Positions 40,360 through 48,263 of a DNA stretch of 49,083 bases are shown piece after piece. Position numbers and translations under genes: made by a program. This stretch comes from Marmoricola sp. (GTDB lineage Bacteria; Actinomycetota; Actinomycetes; Propionibacteriales; Nocardioidaceae): contig JAOPXD010000069.1 of the NCBI GenBank assembly GCA_025965315.1, forward strand, positions 1 to 49,083, in the 5' to 3' direction. The first letter of the stretch is position 1. Each line of letters begins with the position of its first letter. The notes below the pieces were generated by a model. It was not told where the DNA came from. It did not search any database and saw nothing but the letters and a program-made list of their open reading frames with translations.

Positions 40360-40938
40360 CTACTGGTCCCCGGGAAGGGCCTTCTGACCCGGGGGATTGA
40401 CCACCACGAAGACGGTGCCGTCGCGCTTGTCGCGCACCATCGTGCCCGAGACCGGACCGTCGAACGCAAGGTCCCAGCGCACCTTCTCGTAGCCGATCGT
40501 GTAGGTGACGTCGGTGCGCACGGTGAAGCCCATCTGGGGGAGCACCCGCTTGTAGAAGGCGATCACCTCGTCGGGGGTCTTCGTCGGGATGTCGAACTGC
40601 CAGGTGTCGTCGATCGGGCCGGGGTCCTTCACGTGCACGCCCGGCGGGACCGGGAACCCCTCGATCGTGCGGGGCGAACCGTGCGGCACCGGCAGATCGC
40701 TCGCGCCGGGAACGGCTGACAACGTGGCCGAGGGCGAGATCGTCGCCTTCGCCTTCGGCACCTCGAGCGTGGTGTTCGTCGGCTCGGGAGGGTCCAGGGC
40801 GGCGGTCGGGGCGGCCGGGCTGGGTGCGCTCGAGTGCGGCGCGACCGCTGCAGGCTTCGAGGAGCCGCCGCACCCGGCCACCGCGGCGACCGTGAGCAGC
40901 GTGACAGCGGCGGTGAGGGCACCACGACGGACGGACAA
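40360..40938 (-). CDS. Putative lipoprotein
   Basis: 192 residues from TTG 40938 (GGGGA 7 bases upstream). Signal TAAVTLLTVAAVAGC with lipobox AVAGC. Pro/Ala/Ser-rich linker, then a domain reading GFPVPPGVHVKDPGPIDDTWQFDIPT, PDEVIAFYKRVLPQMGF and VFVVVNPPGQ. This resembles surface-exposed actinobacterial lipoproteins with no assigned function. The stop is 3 bases from the convergent OYE stop. Confidence 0.7.
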   Translation of the reverse strand: MSVRRGALTAAVTLLTVAAVAGCGGSSKPAAVAPHSSAPSPAAPTAALDPPEPTNTTLEVPKAKATISPSATLSAVPGASDLPVPHGSPRTIEGFPVPPGVHVKDPGPIDDTWQFDIPTKTPDEVIAFYKRVLPQMGFTVRTDVTYTIGYEKVRWDLAFDGPVSGTMVRDKRDGTVFVVVNPPGQKALPGDQ

Positions 40939-40996
40939 GGCTGGTTCCCCTAAGGTCGAAAGGTCCTTGCGGACGGTACCCGACAGGAGCCAGAGG

Positions 40997-41854
40997 ATGA
41001 CATTCGAGTTCGACCGCGACACCGCGGTCCGCCCTGTCGGCAACGGCCGGTACGACGCGGACCTCGGCACCGGCTGGGTGGTCGGCGGAGGGGTCAACGG
41101 CGGCTACCTGCTGGGGATCATCGGCAACGCCGTCCGCGCCGAGCTCGGTCTCCAGGCTCCGACCAAGGGCCACGTCGACCCGTTCTCGGTCAGCGCGCAC
41201 TTCCTGAGCGCTGCGGTCGCCGGCCCGGCGTACGTCGAGACCCGGGTGCTGCGTTCGGGCGGCCGGTTCTCCACGATCGAGGCCACCCTGGTCCAGGACG
41301 TGGCGGGGGTGCCGGTCCCGCGGATCGCTTCGCACGCCACCTTCGGCGACCTGGACGCCCTCGACGCGACGCGTGACGCCGAGGCAGAACAGCTGGGCCT
41401 GGTCCTGAAGGCGCCCGAGCTGGCACCGGTCGAGGACTGCCTGCTGGCGTCCGACGCGCCCCCGGACTTCAAGAAGATCGCCCCGCTGCTCGATCGCTTC
41501 GGCACTCGTCTGGATCCTGCGTCGGCGTTGTGGGCCGTGGGTCAGCCGAGTCGCCAGGGCGTCATCCAGGGCTGGTTCAAGCTGGCCGACGACCGGCCGC
41601 TCGACCCGATCGCGCTGCTGATGGTCGTCGACGCGCTGCCGCCGGTCACCTTCGACCTCGGCTGGCCCGGGTGGGCCCCGACGCTCGAGCTGACCGCTCA
41701 CGTCCGGGCGAAGCCTGCGCCGGGCTGGGTGATCGTGCGGCACCGGACCCGCACGGTTGCGGGCGGGTTGTTCGAGGAGGACTGTGAGGTCTGGGACTCC
41801 ACCGGACGTCTCGTCGCCCAGTCGCGGCAACTGGCCCTGCAGCCGAGGAGCTGA
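40997..41854 (+). CDS. Acyl-CoA thioesterase family protein (double hotdog, TesB-like)
   Basis: 285 residues. Two hotdog halves: first with VVGGGVNGGYLLGIIGNAV and DPFSVSAHFLSAAVAGPAYV; second with PIALLMVVDALPPVTFDLG and LELTAHVRAKPAPGW. This is the actinobacterial Acyl-CoA_thioesterase_3/TesB-like pattern. It releases fatty acids from CoA. ATG 40997 has AGAGG and AGGAG upstream. One base separates it from the Nudix gene. Confidence 0.85.
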   Translation: MTFEFDRDTAVRPVGNGRYDADLGTGWVVGGGVNGGYLLGIIGNAVRAELGLQAPTKGHVDPFSVSAHFLSAAVAGPAYVETRVLRSGGRFSTIEATLVQDVAGVPVPRIASHATFGDLDALDATRDAEAEQLGLVLKAPELAPVEDCLLASDAPPDFKKIAPLLDRFGTRLDPASALWAVGQPSRQGVIQGWFKLADDRPLDPIALLMVVDALPPVTFDLGWPGWAPTLELTAHVRAKPAPGWVIVRHRTRTVAGGLFEEDCEVWDSTGRLVAQSRQLALQPRS

Positions 41855-41855
41855 C

Positions 41856-42251
41856 GTGCAGACCGTCGTCGGCGTCGCGATCCTCGACCAGGGGCGGGTC
41901 CTGGCCGCTCGTCGCGCCTCCGGTCCTGACGCCGGTGGCTGGGAGTTCCCCGGTGGCAAGGTCGAGCTCGGGGAGAGTCCTGAGCAGGCGGCGGTCCGGG
42001 AGATCGGTGAGGAGCTGGGCTGCGTGGTCGAGGTGGTCGGCTGGTTCGACCGCACCGAGGCGATCAGCGCCGACCTCGAGCTCCGGGTGGCGCTGGGTCG
42101 TCTCGTCTCCGGCGACCCGGTTCCCCAGGCCGGCGACCACGACGAGATCCGCTGGCTGACGCTCGCGGAGCTGGGCACGGTGCCGTGGCTTGCCGCGGAC
42201 GTCCCGTTCGTGAGCGAACTCACCGATCAGCCTGTGGGTGGCGCCCACTAG
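41856..42251 (+). CDS. Nudix hydrolase (MutT-like)
   Basis: 131 residues from GTG 41856. A complete Nudix box is present: G34-x5-E40-x7-R48-E49-I50-G51-E52-E53-L54-G55. Length and short form match 8-oxo-dGTP diphosphatases and related NDP hydrolases. It lies 1 base downstream of the thioesterase stop. The exact nucleotide is not readable from sequence. Confidence 0.88.
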   Translation: MQTVVGVAILDQGRVLAARRASGPDAGGWEFPGGKVELGESPEQAAVREIGEELGCVVEVVGWFDRTEAISADLELRVALGRLVSGDPVPQAGDHDEIRWLTLAELGTVPWLAADVPFVSELTDQPVGGAH

Positions 42252-42254
42252 GGT
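42249..42254 (+). promoter_or_regulatory. -10 hexamer, leaderless mshB promoter
   Basis: TAGGGT, 7 bases before ATG 42262; it overlaps the Nudix stop. Confidence 0.4.
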
Positions 42255-42261
42255 CTGGAGC

Positions 42262-43164
42262 ATGGACAAGCACCTGCTTCTCGTGCACGCACACCCCGAC
42301 GACGAGAGCATCGGCCAGGGCGCCACGATGGCCAGGTACGTCGCCGAAGGGACCGGGGTCACCCTGGTCACCTGCACCGGGGGCGAGATGGGCGAGATCC
42401 TGGTGCCCGAGATGGCCCACATGGCCGCCGACCAGGACGACACCCTCGGCGACCAGCGCAAGATCGAGCTGACCGCTGCGATGGCCGCACTCGGGGTCAC
42501 GGACTACCGCTACCTCGGCGGCTTCGGTACGTACCGCGACTCCGGGATGAAGTGGCACGACGACGGCTACGCGATCCCGGCCGACGACGTGCACGCGAAC
42601 GCGTTCTGGCACGCCGACCTGACCGAAGCGGCCGACCACCTCGTCACGGTGATCCGTGAGGTCCGGCCGCAGGTGATGGTCACCTACGACCAGTTCGGCG
42701 GCTACGGCCACCCCGACCACATCCAGGCCCACCGGGTCGCCACCTACGCTGCCGCGCTTGCCGCGGTGCCGTCGTACCGGCCGGACCTCGGGGATTCGCA
42801 CGACATCCCCAAGATCTACTGGGGCGCGATGTCAGCGAGCCGGATGCGCGAGGGCCTGCGCCGGCTGCGGGAGGCCGGCGACACCACCAGCTTCGAGGGC
42901 ATGGATCCCGACAACCTGCCGCCCTTCGTCACCGAGGACGTCAACCTCAGCGCGATGGTCGAGGGCAACGCGTACTACGAGCAGAAGATGGCCGCGCTCC
43001 GCGCGCACGCCACCCAGATCACCGCGGACAGCCCGTTCTTCGTGATGGCAGAAGGCTCCGAGAGCGACTTCTGGGGCAACGAGTTCTTCCGGATCGCCAA
43101 GGGTGTCCCGGCCGCGCCGTTCAACGAATTCGACCTCGAGACGGACCTGTTCAACGGCCTCTGA
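42262..43164 (+). CDS. mshB: N-acetyl-GlcN-Ins deacetylase MshB (mycothiol biosynthesis)
   Basis: 300 residues. Metal site AHPDDE (H11, D13, D14) and a late GHPDH (H150/H153) match the MshB/Mca zinc deacetylase family. It removes the acetyl group from GlcNAc-inositol, committing material to mycothiol, the actinobacterial thiol. The 300-residue length and lack of the Mca C-terminal features favour MshB over Mca, although the two are close. It converges with the GNAT gene with 2 bases between. Confidence 0.88.
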   Translation: MDKHLLLVHAHPDDESIGQGATMARYVAEGTGVTLVTCTGGEMGEILVPEMAHMAADQDDTLGDQRKIELTAAMAALGVTDYRYLGGFGTYRDSGMKWHDDGYAIPADDVHANAFWHADLTEAADHLVTVIREVRPQVMVTYDQFGGYGHPDHIQAHRVATYAAALAAVPSYRPDLGDSHDIPKIYWGAMSASRMREGLRRLREAGDTTSFEGMDPDNLPPFVTEDVNLSAMVEGNAYYEQKMAALRAHATQITADSPFFVMAEGSESDFWGNEFFRIAKGVPAAPFNEFDLETDLFNGL

Positions 43165-43166
43165 GG

Positions 43167-44189
43167 TCAGGCGGGCGCCACCAGGTGCCGGTAGGAGTGG
43201 TGGTACTCGAAGCCCAGGTCCGCGTACAGACGCAGGGCGGCGTCGTTGTCGCCGACGACCTGGAGGAGCATCACCGAGGCGCCCCGCTCGGCGGTCCACT
43301 CGGTGAGGGCGGCCATCATCGTCCGGGCGAGGCCCTGGCGGCGGTGGTCGCGGCTGACGAGGAGGTCCGCGACGAAGGCCCAGTCGTCCTCGATGCTGAC
43401 CCGGCCGTGGGCGAGCTGCGCGGACCCGGCGTCGATGGTGGCGAAGGTGGCCTCACGCAGCGCCAACGAGGCAGCGACCGCGTCGTAGTTGGCCAGGGCG
43501 CGCTCGTTGCCGGTGAGCCAGGCGCGGCTGATCCGGTCCTGGTGGGTCACCGTGCCGGTCTCGGTCCCGGCCAGCGCGCGTCGGACCGCGGAGACGCCGG
43601 CCAGCTGGACCTCGGTGTCGGCCTCGCCGGGGCGCAGGGCGGTCCAGCCGCGGGCCTCGAGCTCGACCTGCACCGGTGAGCCGACGACGACCTGGGCGCA
43701 CGCCGAGCGGTCCCGCTCGGCGTAGAAGGCGTGGGTGCGGGCCAGCGCTTCGTCGAGGGTGGTGCGCGGATCGCCGACCGGGAGCAGCGAGTTCGGCCGG
43801 GCGTTCGCGCCCCCGGTGTAGCGCAGCACCCACTCGCCGACCTGCTCGGTCTCCTTCGGCACGAACAGGGCGCCGGCGCGGTCCTCGACCTCGTCGGCCG
43901 AGAGCCGGGTGAAGCGCGACGGCCTCGGCGGTACCGGTTTGCCGGACACGATGTCGGCCAGCGCGATCGTGGTCAGGGCGCCGTCCTCGCCGCGGATCGT
44001 GGCGCTGGTGGCGTCCCAGGACTCGCAGACACCGAGCAGGTCGGTCATCGCCGGACCGCCGCTCGGGCCCGTCCGGCCGGGCAGGATCCGGCGTACGACG
44101 ACCCGTTGACCGACGACGTGCGGACCGAGGGTGTGGGCGGCTCCCGGTTTGATCACGTGTCGAAACTCGGGACTGCCTGTAGGACTCAC
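43167..44189 (-). CDS. GNAT-family N-acetyltransferase
   Basis: 340 residues from GTG 44189. The C-terminal GNAT fold has VADLLVSRDHRRQGLARTMMAALTEW (acetyl-CoA loop) and VVGDNDAALRLYADLGFEY. The N-terminal about 220 residues are a separate half (VGEWVLRYTGGANARPNSLLPVG) that may be a second degenerate GNAT unit. A similar gene sits between mshB and fdxA in related actinobacteria as I recall. Substrate unknown; it is not clearly mshD. A TAGTAT -10 lies 7 bases before the GTG. Confidence 0.82.
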   Translation of the reverse strand: MSPTGSPEFRHVIKPGAAHTLGPHVVGQRVVVRRILPGRTGPSGGPAMTDLLGVCESWDATSATIRGEDGALTTIALADIVSGKPVPPRPSRFTRLSADEVEDRAGALFVPKETEQVGEWVLRYTGGANARPNSLLPVGDPRTTLDEALARTHAFYAERDRSACAQVVVGSPVQVELEARGWTALRPGEADTEVQLAGVSAVRRALAGTETGTVTHQDRISRAWLTGNERALANYDAVAASLALREATFATIDAGSAQLAHGRVSIEDDWAFVADLLVSRDHRRQGLARTMMAALTEWTAERGASVMLLQVVGDNDAALRLYADLGFEYHHSYRHLVAPA

Positions 44190-44196
44190 GTTCGGG

Positions 44197-44202
44197 ATAC
44201 TA
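44197..44202 (-). promoter_or_regulatory. -10 hexamer, leaderless GNAT promoter
   Basis: TAGTAT on the minus strand, 7 bases before GTG 44189. Confidence 0.45.
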
Positions 44203-44248
44203 GGCTTTGCCCCAGTCCGTACCGGACGAGTACCTCAGGAGGATCCAG

Positions 44249-44578
44249 GTGACCTACGTCATCGCCCAGCCTTGTGTTGACCTCAAGGACCGTGCCTGCG
44301 TCGACGAATGTCCCGTCGACTGCATCTACGAAGGCAAGCGGATGCTGTACATCCACCCGGATGAGTGCGTCGACTGCGGCGCCTGCGAGCCGGTCTGCCC
44401 GGTCGAGGCCATCTACTACGAGGACGACACCCCGGGTGAGTGGAAGGAGTACTACGACGCGAACGTGCACTTCTTCGACGACCTGGGCTCTCCCGGCGGC
44501 GCGGCCAAGATGGGCCTGATCGAGCAGGACCACGCCCTGGTTGCTGCGCTGCCTCCGCAGGAACACGACGAAAGCTGA
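44249..44578 (+). CDS. fdxA: 7Fe ferredoxin FdxA
   Basis: 109 residues from GTG 44249 (AGGAGG 6 bases upstream). Cysteines C9, C17, C21, C25 then C40, C43, C46, C50 fit a [3Fe-4S]+[4Fe-4S] ferredoxin: C9/C17/C50 for the 3Fe site and C21/C40/C43/C46 for the 4Fe site. Segments DECPVDCIYEGKRMLYIHPDEC are typical of FdxA. It can carry electrons to P450s and other enzymes. Two bases separate it from dapC, so they form an operon, a common actinobacterial order. Confidence 0.95.
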   Translation: MTYVIAQPCVDLKDRACVDECPVDCIYEGKRMLYIHPDECVDCGACEPVCPVEAIYYEDDTPGEWKEYYDANVHFFDDLGSPGGAAKMGLIEQDHALVAALPPQEHDES

Positions 44579-44580
44579 GC

Positions 44581-45702
44581 GTGTCCCTGCCTGTCTCCGG
44601 GGCGGTCTCGGGCCGGCTCCCGGATTTTCCGTGGGACCACCTGACGCCGTACGGCGATCGGGCGCGCGCGCATCCTGACGGGGTCGTGGACCTCTCGGTC
44701 GGTACTCCTGTCGACCCCACCCCCGCGGTGGTGCAGCGCGCCCTGATCGCTGCGGCCGACTCACCCGGCTACCCGCTGACGGTGGGGCTGGCCGCGACCC
44801 GGCAGGCGTGCGTCGACTGGCTCTCGCGCAGCTTCGGCGTGACCGGGCTCGGCATCGACGCCGTGCTCCCGGTGATCGGCTCGAAGGAGCTGATCGCGTC
44901 GCTGCCGACCCATCTCGGCGTCGGTCCCGGTGACCTGGTGGTGCAGCCGGAGCTGGCCTACCCGACGTACGAGGTCGGGGCTGCGCTCGTCGGTGCCCGG
45001 ACCCTGGCTACCGACTCGCTCACGTCGATCGGACCGGAGACGCCGAAGATCCTCTGGATCAACTCGCCGTCGAACCCGACCGGACGGGTGCTGCCCGTGG
45101 AGCACCTGCGCAAGGTCGTGGAGTGGTGCCGTGAACGCGGGGTGCTGCTGGTCTCCGACGAGTGCTACCTGGAGTTCGTCTGGGAGCCGGGGCTCACCCC
45201 GGTCTCGGTGCTGCACCCCGAGGTCTGCGGCGACAGCACCGACGGCATCCTCGCGGTGCACTCGCTCTCGAAGCGCTCCAACCTGGCGGGGTACCGGTGT
45301 GCGTTCGTCGCCGGTGACACGGCCGTGATCGCGGAGCTGCTCGCGGTCCGCAAGAACCTCGGCCTGCAGCTCCCGGGCCCGCAGCAGCTGGCGATGATCG
45401 CCGCGCTCAACGACGACGTGCACGTCGCCGAGCAGCACGCCCGGTACGCCGCGCGCCGTACCCGTCTCCGAGCAGCGCTGGAATCGGCAGGCTTCCGGAT
45501 CGACCACTCCGAAGGTGCCCTCTACCTGTGGGTCAGCCGTGACGAGGACTGCTGGGCCACCGTCGACTGGTTCGCCGACCGAGGGATCCTGGTCGCTCCG
45601 GGAACGTTCTACGGCGTCGCCGGCGCCCAGCACGTCCGGGTCGCCCTCACCGCCACCGACGAACGGATCGACGCCGCCGTCTCCCGACTCCGAGCCGGGT
45701 AG
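44581..45702 (+). CDS. dapC: Succinyldiaminopimelate aminotransferase DapC
   Basis: 373 residues from GTG 44581. Class I PLP fold: SVGTPVDPTPAVVQ, YPLTVGLAATRQACVDW, PVIGSKELIASLP, NSPSNPTGRV (N165), DECYLEF (D193, Y196) and the Schiff-base K231 in HSLSKRSNLAGYR. Position downstream of fdxA and near dapD and dapE supports DapC of the succinylase lysine route. It converges with the lysozyme-like gene with 1 base between. Confidence 0.92.
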   Translation: MSLPVSGAVSGRLPDFPWDHLTPYGDRARAHPDGVVDLSVGTPVDPTPAVVQRALIAAADSPGYPLTVGLAATRQACVDWLSRSFGVTGLGIDAVLPVIGSKELIASLPTHLGVGPGDLVVQPELAYPTYEVGAALVGARTLATDSLTSIGPETPKILWINSPSNPTGRVLPVEHLRKVVEWCRERGVLLVSDECYLEFVWEPGLTPVSVLHPEVCGDSTDGILAVHSLSKRSNLAGYRCAFVAGDTAVIAELLAVRKNLGLQLPGPQQLAMIAALNDDVHVAEQHARYAARRTRLRAALESAGFRIDHSEGALYLWVSRDEDCWATVDWFADRGILVAPGTFYGVAGAQHVRVALTATDERIDAAVSRLRAG

Positions 45703-45703
45703 C

Positions 45704-46543
45704 TCAGCCGACGGAGACGGTGACCTCGCCGGAAGGGGCGTTCGACGTCTTCCAACCCTTCTCGGAGGCGCGACCGGTGTGCCAGGTCTTGCCGTCGAAG
45801 GAGACGGTGACGGCTTTCAGGGGGCCGGCGTACGCGACCAGGAACTGGGCGACCGCCCAGCCGCGGCGGTTGCCGTCCTGGTCGGCGGAGACGGCGACGC
45901 TCAGGTCCTGACGTGATCCGGTCCGGGTGATGTCGAGGGGTCCGAACGCCTTCGCCAGGGCGGACGAGATGCCGCTGGCGGTTCCCTTGCCGGAGGGTTG
46001 CTTCACCACGCAGGTGAAGGTGCCACCGGGGCTGAAGCCGGTGAGCGCAGAGGCGAGGGCCCGAGCGTCGGGTGCGTGCGCCTGGTACGCCTCGGGATAG
46101 CCCGAGCGCTGCACCCGCTGCGCGGCCTCGGTGATCCGCATCGTCTGGTAGCCGTCGATCTGCTCGAGCGCCTCGTAGAACTTGTTGATCGAGTAGTACG
46201 GGTTGCTGATCTGGGCCGGGGTGCCCCACCCCTGCGACGGCCGCTGCTGGAAGATGCCGATCGAGTCGCGGTCACCACCGGTCAGGTTGTTGATCTTGCT
46301 CTCCTGGTACGCCGTGGCCAGCGCGATCGACACCGCCCGGGCAGGCAGTCCGCGCTCCACCCCGATCGCCGCGATCAGGGCCGCGATCTGGCCCTGGCCA
46401 GGATCCAGGTCGACCGTGCGGCCGGCGACCTTCGCGTGGCAGCTCGCGGGGTCGGGCAACGGTCCGGTGCCGCGGTAGATCGCGACCCCGACGCCCGCCA
46501 CCACGGCGATGACGAGCAGGAAGACGAAGTATCTAGTTCGCAT
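45704..46543 (-). CDS. Membrane-anchored lysozyme-like conserved protein
   Basis: 279 residues. N-terminal signal anchor ([16 protein letters not shown]), then a lysozyme-fold pattern [43 protein letters not shown] with a likely acidic residue E81, typical of actinobacterial transglycosylase-like proteins sometimes mislabelled as heavy-metal transporters. A C-terminal beta domain ends in VTVSVG. Overlaps dapD by 11 bases at its start. Peptidoglycan action is inferred from the fold. Confidence 0.7.
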   Translation of the reverse strand: MRTRYFVFLLVIAVVAGVGVAIYRGTGPLPDPASCHAKVAGRTVDLDPGQGQIAALIAAIGVERGLPARAVSIALATAYQESKINNLTGGDRDSIGIFQQRPSQGWGTPAQISNPYYSINKFYEALEQIDGYQTMRITEAAQRVQRSGYPEAYQAHAPDARALASALTGFSPGGTFTCVVKQPSGKGTASGISSALAKAFGPLDITRTGSRQDLSVAVSADQDGNRRGWAVAQFLVAYAGPLKAVTVSFDGKTWHTGRASEKGWKTSNAPSGEVTVSVG

Positions 46544-47486
46544 GCAGATCGGCGTTGAGCGCGATGCCCTCGGCCTGCCACGGGACGGCCTCGACCGCGC
46601 CGCTCACCGAGTTGCGCCGGAAGAGGACGTGGTCGTGGCCGGAGAGCTCCAGAGCCTTGATCACCCGGGACCGACCCTGGTCGACGACGGTGACCTTGGT
46701 GCCGGCCGTGACGTAGCAGCCGGCCTCCACGACGCAGTTGTCGCCGAGCGAGATCCCGATGCCCGCGTTCGCACCGAGCAGGCAGCGCTGGCCGACCGAG
46801 ACGACCTGGCTGCCGCCGCCGGACAGCGTGCCCATGATCGAGGCGCCCCCGCCGATGTCCGACCCGTCGCCGACGACGACGCCGGCCGAGATCCGCCCCT
46901 CGACCATCGACGCGCCCGTCGTACCGGCGTTGAAGTTCACGAAGCCCTCGTGCATGACCGTGGTGCCCTCGGCCAGGTGCGCGCCGAGGCGGACCCGGTC
47001 CGCATCGGCGATCCGTACGCCGGTCGGCACCACGTAGTCGGTCATCCGGGGGAACTTGTCGATGCTGAAGACCTCGACCGGGCCGTCGGCGCGCAGCCCC
47101 GCGCGGACCTCCTCGAAGCCGACGACCGAGCACGGCCCACGGCTGGTCCAGACGACGTTCGAGAGCAGGCCGAACAGCCCGTCCAGGCTCTGCCCGTGCG
47201 GGGCGACCAGTCGGTGGCTCAGCAGGTGCAGCCGCAGGTAGGCGTCACTCGCGTCGACCGGGGCATCGGTGAGCGTGATCGCGCGCAGCACCACCTCGGT
47301 GTGCACCTGGCGAACCGGGTCCTTGGTCACCAGGCCGGTCAGGAACCCGGGAGCGACCGCGTCGGTGGGGGCCTCGCCCAGGGCCGGAGCCGGGTACCAG
47401 GTGTCCAGGGTGGAACCATCATCGGCGATCGTCGCGAGACCGAAGCCCCAGGCGTGAGCGGGGGAGCCAGAAGCCGGTGCGGACAT
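46533..47486 (-). CDS. dapD: Tetrahydrodipicolinate N-succinyltransferase DapD
   Basis: 317 residues from ATG 47486. Left-handed beta-helix hexapeptide repeats in the second half ([36 protein letters not shown]) with the [12 protein letters not shown] and [10 protein letters not shown] segments of actinobacterial DapD. It adds succinyl-CoA to tetrahydrodipicolinate, the first committed step of the succinylase branch of lysine/DAP synthesis, directly before DapC. TAGCCT -10 lies 7 bases upstream. Confidence 0.95.
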   Translation of the reverse strand: MSAPASGSPAHAWGFGLATIADDGSTLDTWYPAPALGEAPTDAVAPGFLTGLVTKDPVRQVHTEVVLRAITLTDAPVDASDAYLRLHLLSHRLVAPHGQSLDGLFGLLSNVVWTSRGPCSVVGFEEVRAGLRADGPVEVFSIDKFPRMTDYVVPTGVRIADADRVRLGAHLAEGTTVMHEGFVNFNAGTTGASMVEGRISAGVVVGDGSDIGGGASIMGTLSGGGSQVVSVGQRCLLGANAGIGISLGDNCVVEAGCYVTAGTKVTVVDQGRSRVIKALELSGHDHVLFRRNSVSGAVEAVPWQAEGIALNADLHAN

Positions 47487-47493
47487 GCCGTTC

Positions 47494-47499
47494 AGGCTA
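47494..47499 (-). promoter_or_regulatory. -10 hexamer, leaderless dapD promoter
   Basis: TAGCCT on the minus strand, 7 bases before ATG 47486. Confidence 0.4.
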
Positions 47500-47537
47500 C
47501 CGGTGCGTCACCAAGCAGGAGGTGACAGGCTGGTGCC

Positions 47538-48251
47538 ATGGGTATCGCGACCTTCAAGGAACTCTGTCTCGACACGCACCCCGCCGAGGGGCAGGACGTC
47601 AACGCGCTCGGCCGGTTCTGGGCCGCCGCGACCGGCTGCGACTTCGTCGCGGCCTCGAGCCCGGCTGACCCGGGCGACGTGGTCGGTGCCGAGGAGGGGA
47701 TGGGGATCGCGCTCTGCCCGGTCCCGGAGCCGAGGACGGTGAAGCACCGCGTGCACGTCGATGTGGTCACCGACGAGATCGCCACCCTGACCGGGCTCGG
47801 GGCGACGGTGCTCCGGCCCCAGGACACCGGGCTTGACGAGTCGGGGATCCGCTGGACGGTGATGGCCGACCCCGAGGGCGGGGAGTTCTGCGCCTTCCTG
47901 CGCGAGCCCGAGGAGCTCGGCGCGTACCGGGCGATGGAGCTGTGCGTGGACTCGGTGGACGCGGACGCGATCGGTGGCTGGTGGGCCGAGGTCTTCGGCG
48001 TCGAGCTGCGCAGCGAGCCCGGCAAGCCCTGGAAGTGGATCGAGCACATCCCGGGGATGCCGATGGAGGCGTGGGTCTTCGACGACGACATCCCGGAGCC
48101 CAAGACGGTGAAGAACCGCTGGCACTGGGACCTGTACGGCGAGGTGGACGACTTCCTGGAACGAGGCGCCACGGTGCTGTGGGAGATGCCGCGCTGGACG
48201 GTTCTCGCCGATCCCGAGGGAAATGAGTTCTGCGTCTTCCCGGTGCACTGA
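47538..48251 (+). CDS. Tandem VOC (glyoxalase-like) protein
   Basis: 237 residues. Two VOC halves of about 115 residues: FKELCLDTHPAEGQDVNALGRFWAAATGCDF with WTVMADPEGGEFCAFL, and RAMELCVDSVDADAIGGWWAEVFGVEL with WTVLADPEGNEFCVF. Both keep the terminal EFC of the metal-ligand strand. Such proteins are common in Nocardioides-like genomes without known substrate. It lies between divergent dapD and the dapE gene. Confidence 0.85.
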   Translation: MGIATFKELCLDTHPAEGQDVNALGRFWAAATGCDFVAASSPADPGDVVGAEEGMGIALCPVPEPRTVKHRVHVDVVTDEIATLTGLGATVLRPQDTGLDESGIRWTVMADPEGGEFCAFLREPEELGAYRAMELCVDSVDADAIGGWWAEVFGVELRSEPGKPWKWIEHIPGMPMEAWVFDDDIPEPKTVKNRWHWDLYGEVDDFLERGATVLWEMPRWTVLADPEGNEFCVFPVH

Positions 48252-48263
48252 GATGATGGCTCC

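Noticed and set aside
45704-46543. Heavy-metal transporter
   Set aside because: Often labelled so by homology, but only one N-terminal helix is present and the body follows a lysozyme-like pattern.
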